NCBI GenBank assembly: GCA_023953695.1
Contig: JAMLJG010000004.1
Location: 62,001-126,000, forward strand
From: Kiritimatiellia bacterium
Lineage (GTDB): Bacteria; Verrucomicrobiota; Kiritimatiellia; CAIVKH01
DNA: 64,000 nucleotides
Direction of reading: 5' to 3'
Positions 35,993-44,597 of the stretch are shown one piece after another. A program made the position numbers and the translations under genes. Under the pieces are notes generated by a model. It worked only from the letters and a program-made list of their open reading frames with translations. It did no database searches and was not told the origin of the DNA. Each line of letters opens with the position of its first letter. The stretch's first letter is position 1.

Positions 35993-36433
35993 ATGAATCT
36001 CGTTGATGCGTTGTCTGTGTTGTATGTCGCGTTTGGCGCGTGGCGGGGCCGCGCGCGGGGCTTGGCGGATGAAGGGTTTCGCCTGTTGCGCATGGGGGTT
36101 GCGTTCCTCATGGGGTGTGGGATCTATGGATGGATTAGCTCGCTGCTCAAGAAGGCGCTTTCGCTTGGAGGCGATGTGTCGGGGCCCATCGGCTTTCTCG
36201 CCGTCCTGTTGGGGACGTGGTTTCTGTTCCGTTTTGTGAGGAAATCCTTGGTCGCCTTTGTCGCCGCGCGCTTCACTCGGGTTGCCGGTTTGGGCGGCGC
36301 GATTGCGGGAGGAATCCGAACCTTGCTCATTGTCTTGAGTGTGGTGGGCGTGCTCAGTCTCGCGCAGCGCGACGATGTTTCGGGCCGCTCATTCGTTGGG
36401 AAGCTGGCGGAGCGAGTGATTCCGAACAACTAG
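35993..36433 (+). CDS. CvpA-like integral membrane protein
   Basis: A 146-residue protein with four hydrophobic segments, beginning MNLVDALSVLYVAFGAWRGRARGLADEGFRLLRM, the D..S.......GxxRGxxxE pattern of the colicin V production (CvpA) family, and containing FVRKSLVAFVAARFTRVAGLGGAIAGGIRTLLIV (the LGxxxGxxR-type segment). GGGAG precedes the ATG. It is downstream of the HerA-like ATPase with a 24-bp gap. CvpA proteins have no settled molecular function. A second family member lies beside dnaG. Confidence 0.68.
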   Translation: MNLVDALSVLYVAFGAWRGRARGLADEGFRLLRMGVAFLMGCGIYGWISSLLKKALSLGGDVSGPIGFLAVLLGTWFLFRFVRKSLVAFVAARFTRVAGLGGAIAGGIRTLLIVLSVVGVLSLAQRDDVSGRSFVGKLAERVIPNN

Positions 36434-36455
36434 ACAGAGATGTGGAGGAGCGAAA

Positions 36456-36836
36456 ATGAACGAACTCATCGGTCAATTGGTGTCGCAGTTGGGTGTGCAG
36501 GAAGGGCAGGCCAAAGGGGGCGCTGGTCTCTTGTTCAAGTTGGCGCAGAGTCAGTTGGGTGGCGATTTCAGCAAGATTGCAAAAGCGTTGCCGGGCGTGG
36601 AGGGGCTGATTGCGGGCGCACCGAAAGAAGGGGGCGCCACAGCGCTTCTCGGCGGCTTGGCTGGAGCCTTGGGCGGGAACAAAGCGGCGGGTCTCGCGAC
36701 GCTCGCTGGCGGTTTTTCGAATCTGAAGTTGAGTCCCGATCTCATCGGCAAGTTTGTTCCGGTGGTATTGAGCTTTGCCAAATCGAAGGGCGGGGCTGAG
36801 ATCATGGAATTGCTCGCGAGCGTATTGAAAAAATAG
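36456..36836 (+). CDS. DUF2780-like small protein (VcgC/VcgE type)
   Basis: A 126-residue protein without a signal peptide or charged active-site pattern: MNELIGQLVSQLGVQEGQAKGGAGLLFKLAQSQLGGDFSKIAKALPGVEGLIAG, then a Gly/Ala-rich middle and VVLSFAKSKGGAEIMELLASVLK. The pattern (LxxQLGVxxxQAxGGxGxLFxxAxxxL...F..I...VPG...L) matches DUF2780. Function unknown. GGAGG lies 7 nt before the ATG and the CvpA-like gene ends 22 bp upstream, so the three genes from the HerA-like ATPase onward may be one transcript. Confidence 0.75.
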   Translation: MNELIGQLVSQLGVQEGQAKGGAGLLFKLAQSQLGGDFSKIAKALPGVEGLIAGAPKEGGATALLGGLAGALGGNKAAGLATLAGGFSNLKLSPDLIGKFVPVVLSFAKSKGGAEIMELLASVLKK

Positions 36837-36924
36837 GTGCGGGGTGGTTGCGCGAACGACCGCGAGTGGGTGGATGCGGTCGCAGGGTGTTGTGTGAGCC
36901 GCAGGGCTGCAGAGTTGGAGCGTT

Positions 36925-38061
36925 ATGTTTGATTTTGATCATCTGCCCGACCGTTCGAATACGGGCAGTCTGAAGTGGGATCGCTATCGCGAGCACGATG
37001 TGTTGCCGATGTGGGTGGCGGACATGGACTTTGTGTCGGCGCCTGAGATTGTGGCGGCTTTGCGCGCGCGAGCGGAGCACGGGGTGTTCGGCTACACGAT
37101 TCCCTACGAAGACGCTGTTCGGGAGACGCTGCGCTATTTGGAGCGCAGGCATGGCGTAGCTGCGCAGGCGGATTGGCTGGTGTGGATGCCGGGTCTGGTG
37201 CCGGCGCTGAACTTGATTTGCCGCGCCTTTGGCGAGTCGGGCGATGCGGTGATGACGTGCACGCCGGTGTATCCACCGTTTTTGAGCGCACCGATTTTTC
37301 AGGATCGTAAGCGGATCGCGGTTCCCTTGCGCCTTGATGGAGCGCGCTGGAGCTTTGATTGGGATGCGATGGAGAGCGCAGTGACCGAGACCACGCGCCT
37401 TTTCATTTTGTGCCATCCGCACAATCCGGTGGGGCGGGTGTGGCGTCGCGAGGAGTTGGAGCGGCTGCTCGAGTTTTGCGAGCGGCGCCAGTTGATTTTG
37501 GTTTCCGACGAGATTCACTGCGACTTGATTTTGGACGACGTGCCGTGGACGGCCACGCTCGCCCTCGGCGAGCGCGCCGCGCAGCGCGTGATCACGCTGC
37601 ACGCGCCGAGCAAGACGTATAACTTGCCGGGCCTCGCGTGCGCGTATGCCGTGATTCCGGACGCGGGCTTGCGCACGACATTCCGCCGCGCTGCGCGCGG
37701 GATCATTACGGAGATCAATGCGTTTGGGTACACCGGCTGCGCGGCCGCCTATCGGCATGGCGAGCCGTGGCGGCAGGCGGTGCTGGCCTATCTGCGGGAG
37801 AATCGAGATTTCCTCTATTCATTTGTGAAGGAGCGCATGCCCGCCATTCGAATGCAGCCGATGGAGGCGACTTATCTGGCGTGGCTGGATGTGCGCGCGC
37901 TGAATCTGGAGCATCCGCACCGCTTTTTCGAGGAGGCGGGTGTGGGATTATCCAGCGGAGTTGATTTCGGCGCGCCCGGATTTTTGCGTTTGAACTTTGG
38001 CTGTCCGCGCGCGCGCTTGTTGACTGCGTTGGAGCGGATGGCGAGGGCGTTGGATTCTTGA
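36925..38061 (+). CDS. patB: MalY/PatB-family aminotransferase (cystathionine beta-lyase type)
   Basis: A fold-type I PLP enzyme of 378 residues. Family motifs are MWVADMDFVSAPEIVAAL and FGYT near the N-terminus, CHPHNPVGRVWRREEL (the Asn binding the cofactor), VSDEIHCDLIL (Asp) and the PLP lysine in APSKTYNLPGLACAY. PatB/MalY enzymes split C-S bonds of cystathionine and similar substrates. The ATG has GGAG 5 nt upstream. The next gene starts inside its stop codon (TTGA), so they are translationally coupled. Confidence 0.88.
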   Translation: MFDFDHLPDRSNTGSLKWDRYREHDVLPMWVADMDFVSAPEIVAALRARAEHGVFGYTIPYEDAVRETLRYLERRHGVAAQADWLVWMPGLVPALNLICRAFGESGDAVMTCTPVYPPFLSAPIFQDRKRIAVPLRLDGARWSFDWDAMESAVTETTRLFILCHPHNPVGRVWRREELERLLEFCERRQLILVSDEIHCDLILDDVPWTATLALGERAAQRVITLHAPSKTYNLPGLACAYAVIPDAGLRTTFRRAARGIITEINAFGYTGCAAAYRHGEPWRQAVLAYLRENRDFLYSFVKERMPAIRMQPMEATYLAWLDVRALNLEHPHRFFEEAGVGLSSGVDFGAPGFLRLNFGCPRARLLTALERMARALDS

Positions 38062-38441
38062 ACCGAACGGCCTGGGGTATTCTTTTCGCGCTGAGCCTGG
38101 CGGCGGCGCTCGCGGGCATATTTTGGCCGCGCGATCTTCAGGTTGGGTTTTCGTGCACATTTTTGCGGATCACGGGGGCGCCGTGCCCCTTTTGCGGCAT
38201 GACGCGCGCATTTCTGGCCGCTGGACACGGCGCGTGGGGCGAAGGCATTCGCCAATCGCCTCTGGGGGCGCTGCTATTTCCCGCCGTCATTCTCTTCGCG
38301 GTTTTGAGCGGATGGCGTTGGGCCTTTTCCGCGTCGGGCGCGAGTGGGAGCGTTCCACGGGTTCCGCGTTGGGCGTGGATCGGTGCGGCGATTATCTTGG
38401 CCGCAAATTGGGCGTATCGCCTGCTGGCTGGGCTGAAGTAG
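38058..38441 (+). CDS. DUF2752 family membrane protein
   Basis: A 127-residue protein with three hydrophobic segments and the signature GAPCPFCGMTRAFLAAGHGAWGEGIRQSPLGALLF, which defines DUF2752 (two Cys in CPFCGMTR). The start is TTG at 38058, overlapping the PatB stop; no ATG is available. The function is unknown; the Cys pair suggests metal or redox chemistry at the membrane. It ends near a convergent hairpin. Confidence 0.85.
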   Translation: MNRTAWGILFALSLAAALAGIFWPRDLQVGFSCTFLRITGAPCPFCGMTRAFLAAGHGAWGEGIRQSPLGALLFPAVILFAVLSGWRWAFSASGASGSVPRVPRWAWIGAAIILAANWAYRLLAGLK

Positions 38442-38444
38442 AGA

Positions 38445-38488
38445 TTCGCGCGCCGAGCTTAGTGTTGAACGAAACTGCGGCGCGCGAA
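38445..38488. terminator. Hairpin between convergent DUF2752 and DUF2934 genes
   Basis: A perfect 11-bp GC-rich stem (38445-38455 and 38478-38488) with a 22-nt loop lies between the two convergent stops. No T-tract follows on either side. Confidence 0.45.
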
Positions 38489-38504
38489 GACGTGCGAAGT
38501 GCGA

Positions 38505-38897
38505 TTAGGCAACTACGACGTTGCGGCGCTTGAGGTCCGCATCAATTTCAGCTTCGGCAGCAGCCCAGTACTCGGACGAATCGCCTTGGAAGCCGTGCTT
38601 CTCAGCGATGTAATAGGCTGCTTGTTCGACCATGCGCTGGCGCTCGCTTGTGGTGATGCGCGAAACTTTGGCCGGAGCAGGCGCTGCCGGCTTTGCGGCC
38701 GGGGCGGGCTTAGCCGCGGGAGCAGGCTTGGCGACTGCGGGGGCAACGGCCGCCTTGACCGCGGCGGGAGCCGTCTGGCCTTTGGTTTCTGCGGCTACTG
38801 CGGCTGCAGCGACGCTCTTGGTTGTGGGAACGGCAGAAGCCTTGGCCGGTGTTTTGGCCTTCTTCGATGTGGTTGTCTTCTTGGATGCTTTCGCCAT
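38505..38897 (-). CDS. DUF2934 protein with histone-like Lys/Ala/Pro-rich N-terminus
   Basis: A 130-residue basic protein. Residues ~1-85 are Lys/Ala/Pro/Thr-rich and low complexity (ASKKTTTSKKAKTPAK, then repeated PAPAAKPA units), like histone H1-type tails. The C-terminus ERQRMVEQAAYYIAEKHGFQGDSSEYWAAAEAEID fits DUF2934 (PF11154). The ATG at 38897 has AGGAGG 7 nt upstream; a longer frame would read through the promoter. The function is unknown; DNA binding by the basic tail is plausible but unproven. Divergent from argS. Confidence 0.8.
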   Translation of the reverse strand: MAKASKKTTTSKKAKTPAKASAVPTTKSVAAAAVAAETKGQTAPAAVKAAVAPAVAKPAPAAKPAPAAKPAAPAPAKVSRITTSERQRMVEQAAYYIAEKHGFQGDSSEYWAAAEAEIDADLKRRNVVVA

Positions 38898-38944
38898 GAT
38901 GAATCCTCCTGTTAACGCGACATGGCTTGAGTGATAAAAAGCGC

Positions 38945-38972
38945 AATATAGAACGATAAGCTTCGATTGCAA
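38945..38972 (-). promoter_or_regulatory. Candidate sigma70 promoter of the DUF2934 gene
   Basis: On the minus strand TTGCAA (38972-38967), a 16-bp spacer and TATATT (38950-38945). It gives a leader of about 40 nt ending at AGGAGG. The surrounding 100 bp are much AT-richer than the coding regions. Confidence 0.6.
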
Positions 38973-39079
38973 CTGTTTTAGCTGTGTTTTTTCCTTGCCT
39001 GTGCTGTTTGTTTTGCGCGTTAGTTCGGCGCGACGCGGTGTATGGTGCATTAACGGGCGGAAAATATAAGAAATTGAAA

Positions 39080-40795
39080 ATGAAGACATTAGAACACGAA
39101 CTCAGCGGTTGGATGCGCGCTCGTTTCCAGACCCTTTTCCCTGATACAGACTTCAGTGGCGTTCAGATGGAGGTTCTTCCGGCGACGGATGAGCGTTTCG
39201 GCGACTATCAGTGCAATGCGGTCATGGGTGTTGCGAAGCGATTGAAGCGGGCGCCGGTGGAGGTGGCGAAGTTGCTGGTGGCGGAGTGTCCGGCTGGAGT
39301 TGCGAGGCTGGAGATCGCGGGGCCGGGGTTTATCAATTTTCATTTGGACGATGCAGCCTTGGCGCGTCGGCTTGAAGAAGTGCAAGGCACGGAGCGGCTC
39401 GGTGTTCCAGAAATCGGGCATGGGAAGACGGTGGTTTTGGACTACTCGAGTCCGAACATCGCGAAGCCGATGCACATTGGACACATTCGCTCAACGGTGA
39501 TTGGGAATGCGTTGGATCGGCTGCATCGCTTCCTTGGCTACACGGTTGTGGCAGACAATCACTTGGGCGATTGGGGGACGCAGTTCGGCATTTTGATTTT
39601 GGGTTATCGAAATTATCTCGATGCGCAGGCGTTGAAGGACGATCCGATTGCGGAACTCGAACGCCTCTATGTGAAGAGCTATGAGCGTTCGAAGGAGGAC
39701 GAGTCGTGGTTGCATCAAGCGCGCGCGGAGCTGGTGAAGTTGCAGCAGGGCGATGCGGAGAACCGCGCGTTGTGGCAGCAGTTTGTGCAGTTGAGCCTCG
39801 GCGAGTTTGCGAAGATTTATGCGCGGTTGGGCGTTGGCTTTGATCTGAATCGGGGCGAGAGTTTCTACAACGATCAGCTGGCGGGGGTCGTCGAGCGGTT
39901 GCAGGCGTTGGGGTTGGCGGAGGAGAGCGAAGGCGCGCTGGTCGTCAAGCTCGATGAAGAGAAATTGCCGCTCTGTCTGGTGCGCAAGAGCGATGGTGGG
40001 TTCAACTACACGACGACGGACTTGGCGACGGTGTTGAGCCGCGCGAAGGAGTTTTCGCCGGATGCGGTGATTTATGTCACGGACGAGCGTCAGCAGTTGC
40101 ACTTCAAACAGTTTTTCGCCGTGGCGCGAAAGATGGGGGTGACGACGCGCCTGGTGCACGTGTGGTTTGGGCTCATGCGCTTGCCCGAAGGCACCTTTTC
40201 GACACGGCAAGGCAACGTCATCAAGTTGGAGCGATTGCTGGATGAAGCGGAGTCGCGCGCGCTCGCGCTGGTGAAGGCGAGCAGTCCGGAGATGGACGAG
40301 GCGACGCAACGCGAGGTGGCGCGCGCGGTGGGCTTGGGCGCAGTGAAGTATGCCGATTTGAGCCAGAATCCGCAGAGTTTGGTGACCTTTTCGTGGGACA
40401 AGGCGCTGGCGTTGGATGGAAATTCCGCGCCGTATTTGCAGTATGCGCATGCGCGCATTGCGAGTGTGCGGGACAAGTATCGCGAGCAATTTGGGGATCG
40501 GCGACCGGAGGATTCGCCGATTGTGTTGGGCGAGGCGATTGAGCGGCGGCTCGCGGTTCGGCTGGCGCGGTTTCCGGATGTGGTGGCGCGGGCGACATCG
40601 GTCTATAAGCCGAATGTGCTTTGCGAATACCTTTTTGAGGTGGCGCAGGTGTACAGCACGTTCTATCAGACCGTTCCGTTTCTCAAGGCCGAGGAGGGAG
40701 TGCGCGAGAGTCGCGTGCGCTTGTGCGATTTGACCGCGTCGGTTTTGAAGCGCGGTTTGGCGCTGCTTGGAATTGAAGCGCCGAATCGGATTTAG
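39080..40795 (+). CDS. argS: Arginyl-tRNA synthetase
   Basis: Charges tRNA-Arg. The 571-residue class I synthetase has the Arg-specific N-terminal additional domain (residues ~1-110), the HIGH motif in SPNIAKPMHIGHIRSTVIGNALDRL, TDLATVLSRA, and the C-terminal anticodon-binding domain (LLEYLFEVAQVYSTFYQ-type region). A canonical KMSK is absent, as in many ArgS; STRQGNVIKLERLLDEA occupies the position. The ATG at 39080 gives the natural start MKTLEHELSGWMRARF; the frame extends further upstream through AT-rich promoter DNA. The Shine-Dalgarno is weak. Confidence 0.95.
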   Translation: MKTLEHELSGWMRARFQTLFPDTDFSGVQMEVLPATDERFGDYQCNAVMGVAKRLKRAPVEVAKLLVAECPAGVARLEIAGPGFINFHLDDAALARRLEEVQGTERLGVPEIGHGKTVVLDYSSPNIAKPMHIGHIRSTVIGNALDRLHRFLGYTVVADNHLGDWGTQFGILILGYRNYLDAQALKDDPIAELERLYVKSYERSKEDESWLHQARAELVKLQQGDAENRALWQQFVQLSLGEFAKIYARLGVGFDLNRGESFYNDQLAGVVERLQALGLAEESEGALVVKLDEEKLPLCLVRKSDGGFNYTTTDLATVLSRAKEFSPDAVIYVTDERQQLHFKQFFAVARKMGVTTRLVHVWFGLMRLPEGTFSTRQGNVIKLERLLDEAESRALALVKASSPEMDEATQREVARAVGLGAVKYADLSQNPQSLVTFSWDKALALDGNSAPYLQYAHARIASVRDKYREQFGDRRPEDSPIVLGEAIERRLAVRLARFPDVVARATSVYKPNVLCEYLFEVAQVYSTFYQTVPFLKAEEGVRESRVRLCDLTASVLKRGLALLGIEAPNRI

Positions 40796-40814
40796 CCGCT
40801 CCGCATTGCGCGTG

Positions 40815-40839
40815 GCGAGGGTTGAGGAGTCGCCCTCGC
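40815..40839. terminator. Hairpin between convergent argS and dsbD
   Basis: A 7-bp stem GCGAGGG/CCCTCGC (40815-40821, 40833-40839) with an 11-nt loop lies in the 45-bp space between the two stops. It lacks a T-tract. Confidence 0.35.
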
Positions 40840-40840
40840 G

Positions 40841-42916
40841 CTAGGGAAGTTTATCGAGCGCTTCGAGCAGAATGTTGGGGGTCAACAGCTCGGGCAAGAT
40901 TTGAGGCTCGGCTGCGGGATCGCGTCCGTACAGCACGTAGAAGGGCACTGCCGCACGGCCGAACGCTTCGAGTCCTGCGGTGACTTCGGCGTTTTGATCG
41001 GTCCAGTCGGCAACGAGCAGTGTGACGCCCTTCTCCTGGAGCTTGGCGATGACTTCATCGTTTTGCAGCGCGAGCCGCTTGTTGACCTGGCAGATGGCGC
41101 ACCATTCCGCAGTGAAGTCCACGAGAACGGGGCGTCCTGCTGCGCGGAGGTCGGCGACTTTCGATGCCGACCATTTTTCGACGGTCAGGTCGGATTGTTT
41201 CAATGCGATTTTGATCGCGAATGCGAGAAGCGCGACGGCGGCAATTCGCGCGACCCAGCGCACATCTGCACGGCGGTGCAGGGCGGTCCACTTGCCAAAT
41301 ACCCACGCAGCGCTGCCGACGAGTACGAAGGCGGTCATGATGCGGAATGTCGCGTCGCCGCCGCCGTGCAGTTTTGCGTAGATGCTGGCGAACCATCCGG
41401 CCGTTGCGAGCATGGGGAAGGCCATGAGCTGCTTCATGGTTTCCATCCATGCGCCCGGTTTGGGCAGGGCCTTCAAGAGTTTGGGGTTGGTGGAGAGAAG
41501 AGCGTAGGGAGCGGCGGTGCCCACGCCCATGGCGGTGAAGGCGAGCATGGCCATATTCGCGGGTTGCGAGAGCGCGTAGCCGATGACGCCGCCGAGGAAG
41601 GGGCCTGCGCAGGGCGCGCCCGCGACGGTGGTGAGCAGGCCGCTGAAGAAACTGCCGGCGAGGCCTTTTCGATCTTGCGCGACACCGCCAGCGCGGGTGA
41701 GGGCGACGCCAATTTCGAAGACGCCGAACATGTTTAGGGCGATGAGGAGGAATAGGAATGTGAGTGCGAGAACGAATGCGGGATTGGAGAGTTGGAACGC
41801 CCAGCCGACTGTGGCACCACTCTTGCGCAGGATCAGAAGAAGGATCGCCAGGGCCCACATGGAGAAGAGAACCCCTGCAGTGAAGGCGAGTGCGTGTTTG
41901 GCGGCGGATTCTTTTGTTTCGCGGGTCTGTTCGACGAGGTGAACGATTTTGAGCGAGAGGACGGGAAAAACGCAGGGCATGAGGTTGAGGATGAGTCCGC
42001 CGACGAAGGCGAAGAAGAGGGCGACGGGCACTCGCATTGGCGTGCCGCTGGATGCGAGAGGCGCGGCGCTTGCCGGGGCAGCGCTTGTTGCGAAGGGCGC
42101 ATCAATGGCGACGGCGCGCGCGTCGCGCTGTGGGGTCCAGCTCGTGGGGGCGACGAGTATGCCGGCGAGTCGGGCGGGGAGTTCTCTGGCATCGGCGGCA
42201 CGCGCAGCCGTGAGGCGGAGCGTGTGCCCTTCCCACGCGACTTGCTGGGGCGCGGAAGGTTCGATCAGATTGGGCGCTTCTGCGAAGAAGTAGAGGTTTG
42301 ACTGCCCGATGAGTGTGCCCTCGGGGAGGGTGGCTTGGAGTTCGATCGAGGAGGGTGAGGATTTGACCTCGATGCGCCAGTCCGCGTCGTCCACGGGCAG
42401 CGCTTTGAAGGCGTTTTGGAATGTCGCGTGCAGGTCGGCGTTTTCCGCAGGGGTTTCGTCGCCTGCCGGGAGGGTGAGGGAGAGCGAGGCTTTGCCGGGG
42501 ATGCAAAGCTCCTCGCACATCAACCAATTCACCTTTGCGCGAAGGGTGACGTTTGTCGCATCCAGTGTTGCGGGCGGGGTGATTTGGGTGAGCAGGAGCA
42601 CCTCGTCTTCGTAGCCGTAGTTGACGAGGGGGGGGACGGCGATGGCATGGGGATAGGGCCAGACGATGGGGCCGGCTGTGAATCCGCTGGGCAAGTCCCA
42701 CGCGATAGTGGTCCCGAGGCCGGAATCGCCCGGATTGGTCCAATAGGTGTGCCAGTGTTCGTCCATCGTGAGCTTTACGCCGACCCAGAAGGGCTGGCCG
42801 GGTTGGACGGAGATATTCTGAGCGATCAGGTCGGCCACAACATGCTGATCGCGAACGGGTGTCGCTTGCGCGGTGGAGAGGGCTAAAAAGAGAAAGAGTG
42901 AAAAGAGATATTTCAT
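40841..42916 (-). CDS. dsbD: DsbD-family protein-disulfide reductase
   Basis: Carries reducing power from cytoplasmic thioredoxin across the inner membrane. The 691-residue protein has a signal peptide (MKYLFSLFLFLALSTAQA), a periplasmic N-terminal domain with the Cys pair CEELCIP (near residue 134), a membrane domain of about eight helices with LMPCVFPVLSLK and AGAPCAGPFLG (the redox cysteines), and a C-terminal thioredoxin domain with FTAEWCAIC (~605-608). The N-terminal domain looks like the ScsB/DsbD-like form. The ATG at 42916 is chosen since it starts the signal peptide; a longer frame adds 102 unlikely residues. Confidence 0.92.
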   Translation of the reverse strand: MKYLFSLFLFLALSTAQATPVRDQHVVADLIAQNISVQPGQPFWVGVKLTMDEHWHTYWTNPGDSGLGTTIAWDLPSGFTAGPIVWPYPHAIAVPPLVNYGYEDEVLLLTQITPPATLDATNVTLRAKVNWLMCEELCIPGKASLSLTLPAGDETPAENADLHATFQNAFKALPVDDADWRIEVKSSPSSIELQATLPEGTLIGQSNLYFFAEAPNLIEPSAPQQVAWEGHTLRLTAARAADARELPARLAGILVAPTSWTPQRDARAVAIDAPFATSAAPASAAPLASSGTPMRVPVALFFAFVGGLILNLMPCVFPVLSLKIVHLVEQTRETKESAAKHALAFTAGVLFSMWALAILLLILRKSGATVGWAFQLSNPAFVLALTFLFLLIALNMFGVFEIGVALTRAGGVAQDRKGLAGSFFSGLLTTVAGAPCAGPFLGGVIGYALSQPANMAMLAFTAMGVGTAAPYALLSTNPKLLKALPKPGAWMETMKQLMAFPMLATAGWFASIYAKLHGGGDATFRIMTAFVLVGSAAWVFGKWTALHRRADVRWVARIAAVALLAFAIKIALKQSDLTVEKWSASKVADLRAAGRPVLVDFTAEWCAICQVNKRLALQNDEVIAKLQEKGVTLLVADWTDQNAEVTAGLEAFGRAAVPFYVLYGRDPAAEPQILPELLTPNILLEALDKLP

Positions 42917-42977
42917 GCTGGCTCCGATAGAGAACCGTAGGCCAATGTCCAGATTCTGTCCATAGCTTGCGCTCGGC

Positions 42978-44525
42978 TCAGAGTGAGCGGCGATCCACGC
43001 CACGTTCATATTCGCCCGCCATCCGTAGTTCGCGTTTGAGGATTTTGCCTGCTGCATTTTTGGGGAGTTGCGGGAGTGCAATGAATTTGCGCGGCACTTC
43101 GTGGCGACCGAGGTTGTCGAGGCAATAGGCGCGCAGCTCTTGGGTCGTGGCCGACGCCCCCTCGTTGAGCGCGATGAAGGCGACGGGGATTTCGCCGTGC
43201 AGGTCGTCGGGTTCTCCCACAACTGCGACTTCGCGAATGGCGGGGTGTTTGTAGAGCACTTCCTCGATCACGCGCGGATAAACATTCATTCCGTTGACGA
43301 TGAGCATGTCTTTCTTTCGATCCACGATGTAGAAATAGCCGTCATCGTCCTCCGTGCCGAGATCGCCGGTGCGGAACCAGTCGCCAAAAAAGGCATTGGC
43401 CGTTTCTTCGGGATGATTCCAGTAGCCTTTCATCACGTTGGGGCCGCGCACGACGATTTCGCCGACGGTTCCGTGCGGTTGTTCATGGCCGCGATCATCC
43501 ACGATTTTCATTTCGACGCGCGGGACGGGCAGGCCGACGGATGCGGGTTTCCGCGTGCCGCCGATCGGATTGACGCAGGTGACGGGCGAGCATTCCGTCG
43601 GGCCGTCGCCTTCGTAGATCAGCTTTCCGAATTTTGCTTCGAATTGGCGCATGACCTCGCCCGGCATAGCTGCGCCTCCGGAGACGGCGAAGTGGAGCGA
43701 GCGGAACTTGGGCACCTCGCTGTCTGGCAGCCGCAGCAAAACGTTGAACATGCTCGGCACGGCCGCCATGACGGTGACGTTGTGCGCGGCGATAGTGTCC
43801 GCGACGCCCTGGGGATCGAACCTGGGCAGGGGGACGAGTGTGCAGCCATGGGTGAGAGGAAAGATCATGCACACTGTCGCGGCAAAGGCGTGGAACATTG
43901 GGAGGACGCAGAGGAGGACGTCTTTGCCCGGCTCGAGATGGAGGGCCTCGCGAATGCTCGCGACATTGGCCGCGAGATTGCTGTGCATCAGCATGGCGCC
44001 CTTCGGGTGTCCGGTTGTCCCGGAGGTGTAGAGGATTGCGGCGAGGTCGGTGTCGGCAATTGCGGGTTGGGGGATGGGCGCGGTGGAGTTGAGGAGCGCG
44101 GCCCAGGTGTCATCGCCCAGCGGGTTCGTTGTGCCGATGCAGACGCGGAGGCTCAGTTGTCCAGGCAACTGGCCGGACGCCATGCGTGTTTGCTCTGAGA
44201 AGAGTTCGTGATAGAGGATCGCTTTGGCGCCCGCATCCTTCAGGATATAGGCGATCTCTTTGGGGTTGAGCAGGAGGTTGAGCGGGAGAACGGTTGCGCC
44301 CGTTTTGAGGATTCCGAAATAGGCGATGGCGAAGGCATCGCTATTCGGGCAATAGAGCGCGACGCGGTCGCCGGGTTCGACGCCTCTCTCGGAGAGGCCG
44401 GCGGCCACGCGGTCGGTATAGCGATCAAAATCCGCGTGGGAGATGGTTCTCCCCTGGAATTGGATTGCGGCGTGTGTGCCAAACGCCTTTGCGCTGGAGC
44501 GGAGAAGTTCGACGAGTGAAGCCAT
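42978..44525 (-). CDS. AMP-dependent acyl-CoA synthetase/ligase (long-chain type)
   Basis: Activates a carboxylic acid as acyl-AMP and transfers it to CoA. The 515-residue protein shows the adenylation P-loop ILYTSGTTGHPKGAML, motif YEGDGPTECSPV, the GDWFRTGDLG hinge aspartate, DRKKDMLIVNGMNVYPREIE-type segment and the C-terminal catalytic lysine in PKNAAGKILKREL. It is closest in look to long-chain fatty-acid-CoA ligases, though substrate length is not fixed by motifs. It is upstream of dsbD (61-bp gap) and 72 bp downstream of the uridine kinase gene, with a hairpin between them. Confidence 0.88.
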   Translation of the reverse strand: MASLVELLRSSAKAFGTHAAIQFQGRTISHADFDRYTDRVAAGLSERGVEPGDRVALYCPNSDAFAIAYFGILKTGATVLPLNLLLNPKEIAYILKDAGAKAILYHELFSEQTRMASGQLPGQLSLRVCIGTTNPLGDDTWAALLNSTAPIPQPAIADTDLAAILYTSGTTGHPKGAMLMHSNLAANVASIREALHLEPGKDVLLCVLPMFHAFAATVCMIFPLTHGCTLVPLPRFDPQGVADTIAAHNVTVMAAVPSMFNVLLRLPDSEVPKFRSLHFAVSGGAAMPGEVMRQFEAKFGKLIYEGDGPTECSPVTCVNPIGGTRKPASVGLPVPRVEMKIVDDRGHEQPHGTVGEIVVRGPNVMKGYWNHPEETANAFFGDWFRTGDLGTEDDDGYFYIVDRKKDMLIVNGMNVYPRVIEEVLYKHPAIREVAVVGEPDDLHGEIPVAFIALNEGASATTQELRAYCLDNLGRHEVPRKFIALPQLPKNAAGKILKRELRMAGEYERGVDRRSL

Positions 44526-44540
44526 GCGCAGATTGTATTA

Positions 44541-44581
44541 AAAGCGGACGCCGTGCGCAACGCGGGAGGATTGCGCACGGC
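44541..44581 (-). terminator. Candidate terminator of the ATP-cone/uridine kinase gene
   Basis: A perfect 11-bp stem (44550-44560 and 44571-44581) with a 10-nt loop, followed on the minus strand after 6 nt by TTTT. It lies between the kinase stop and the acyl-CoA ligase start. Confidence 0.5.
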
Positions 44582-44597
44582 GAGGTCGCTCTGGTTT

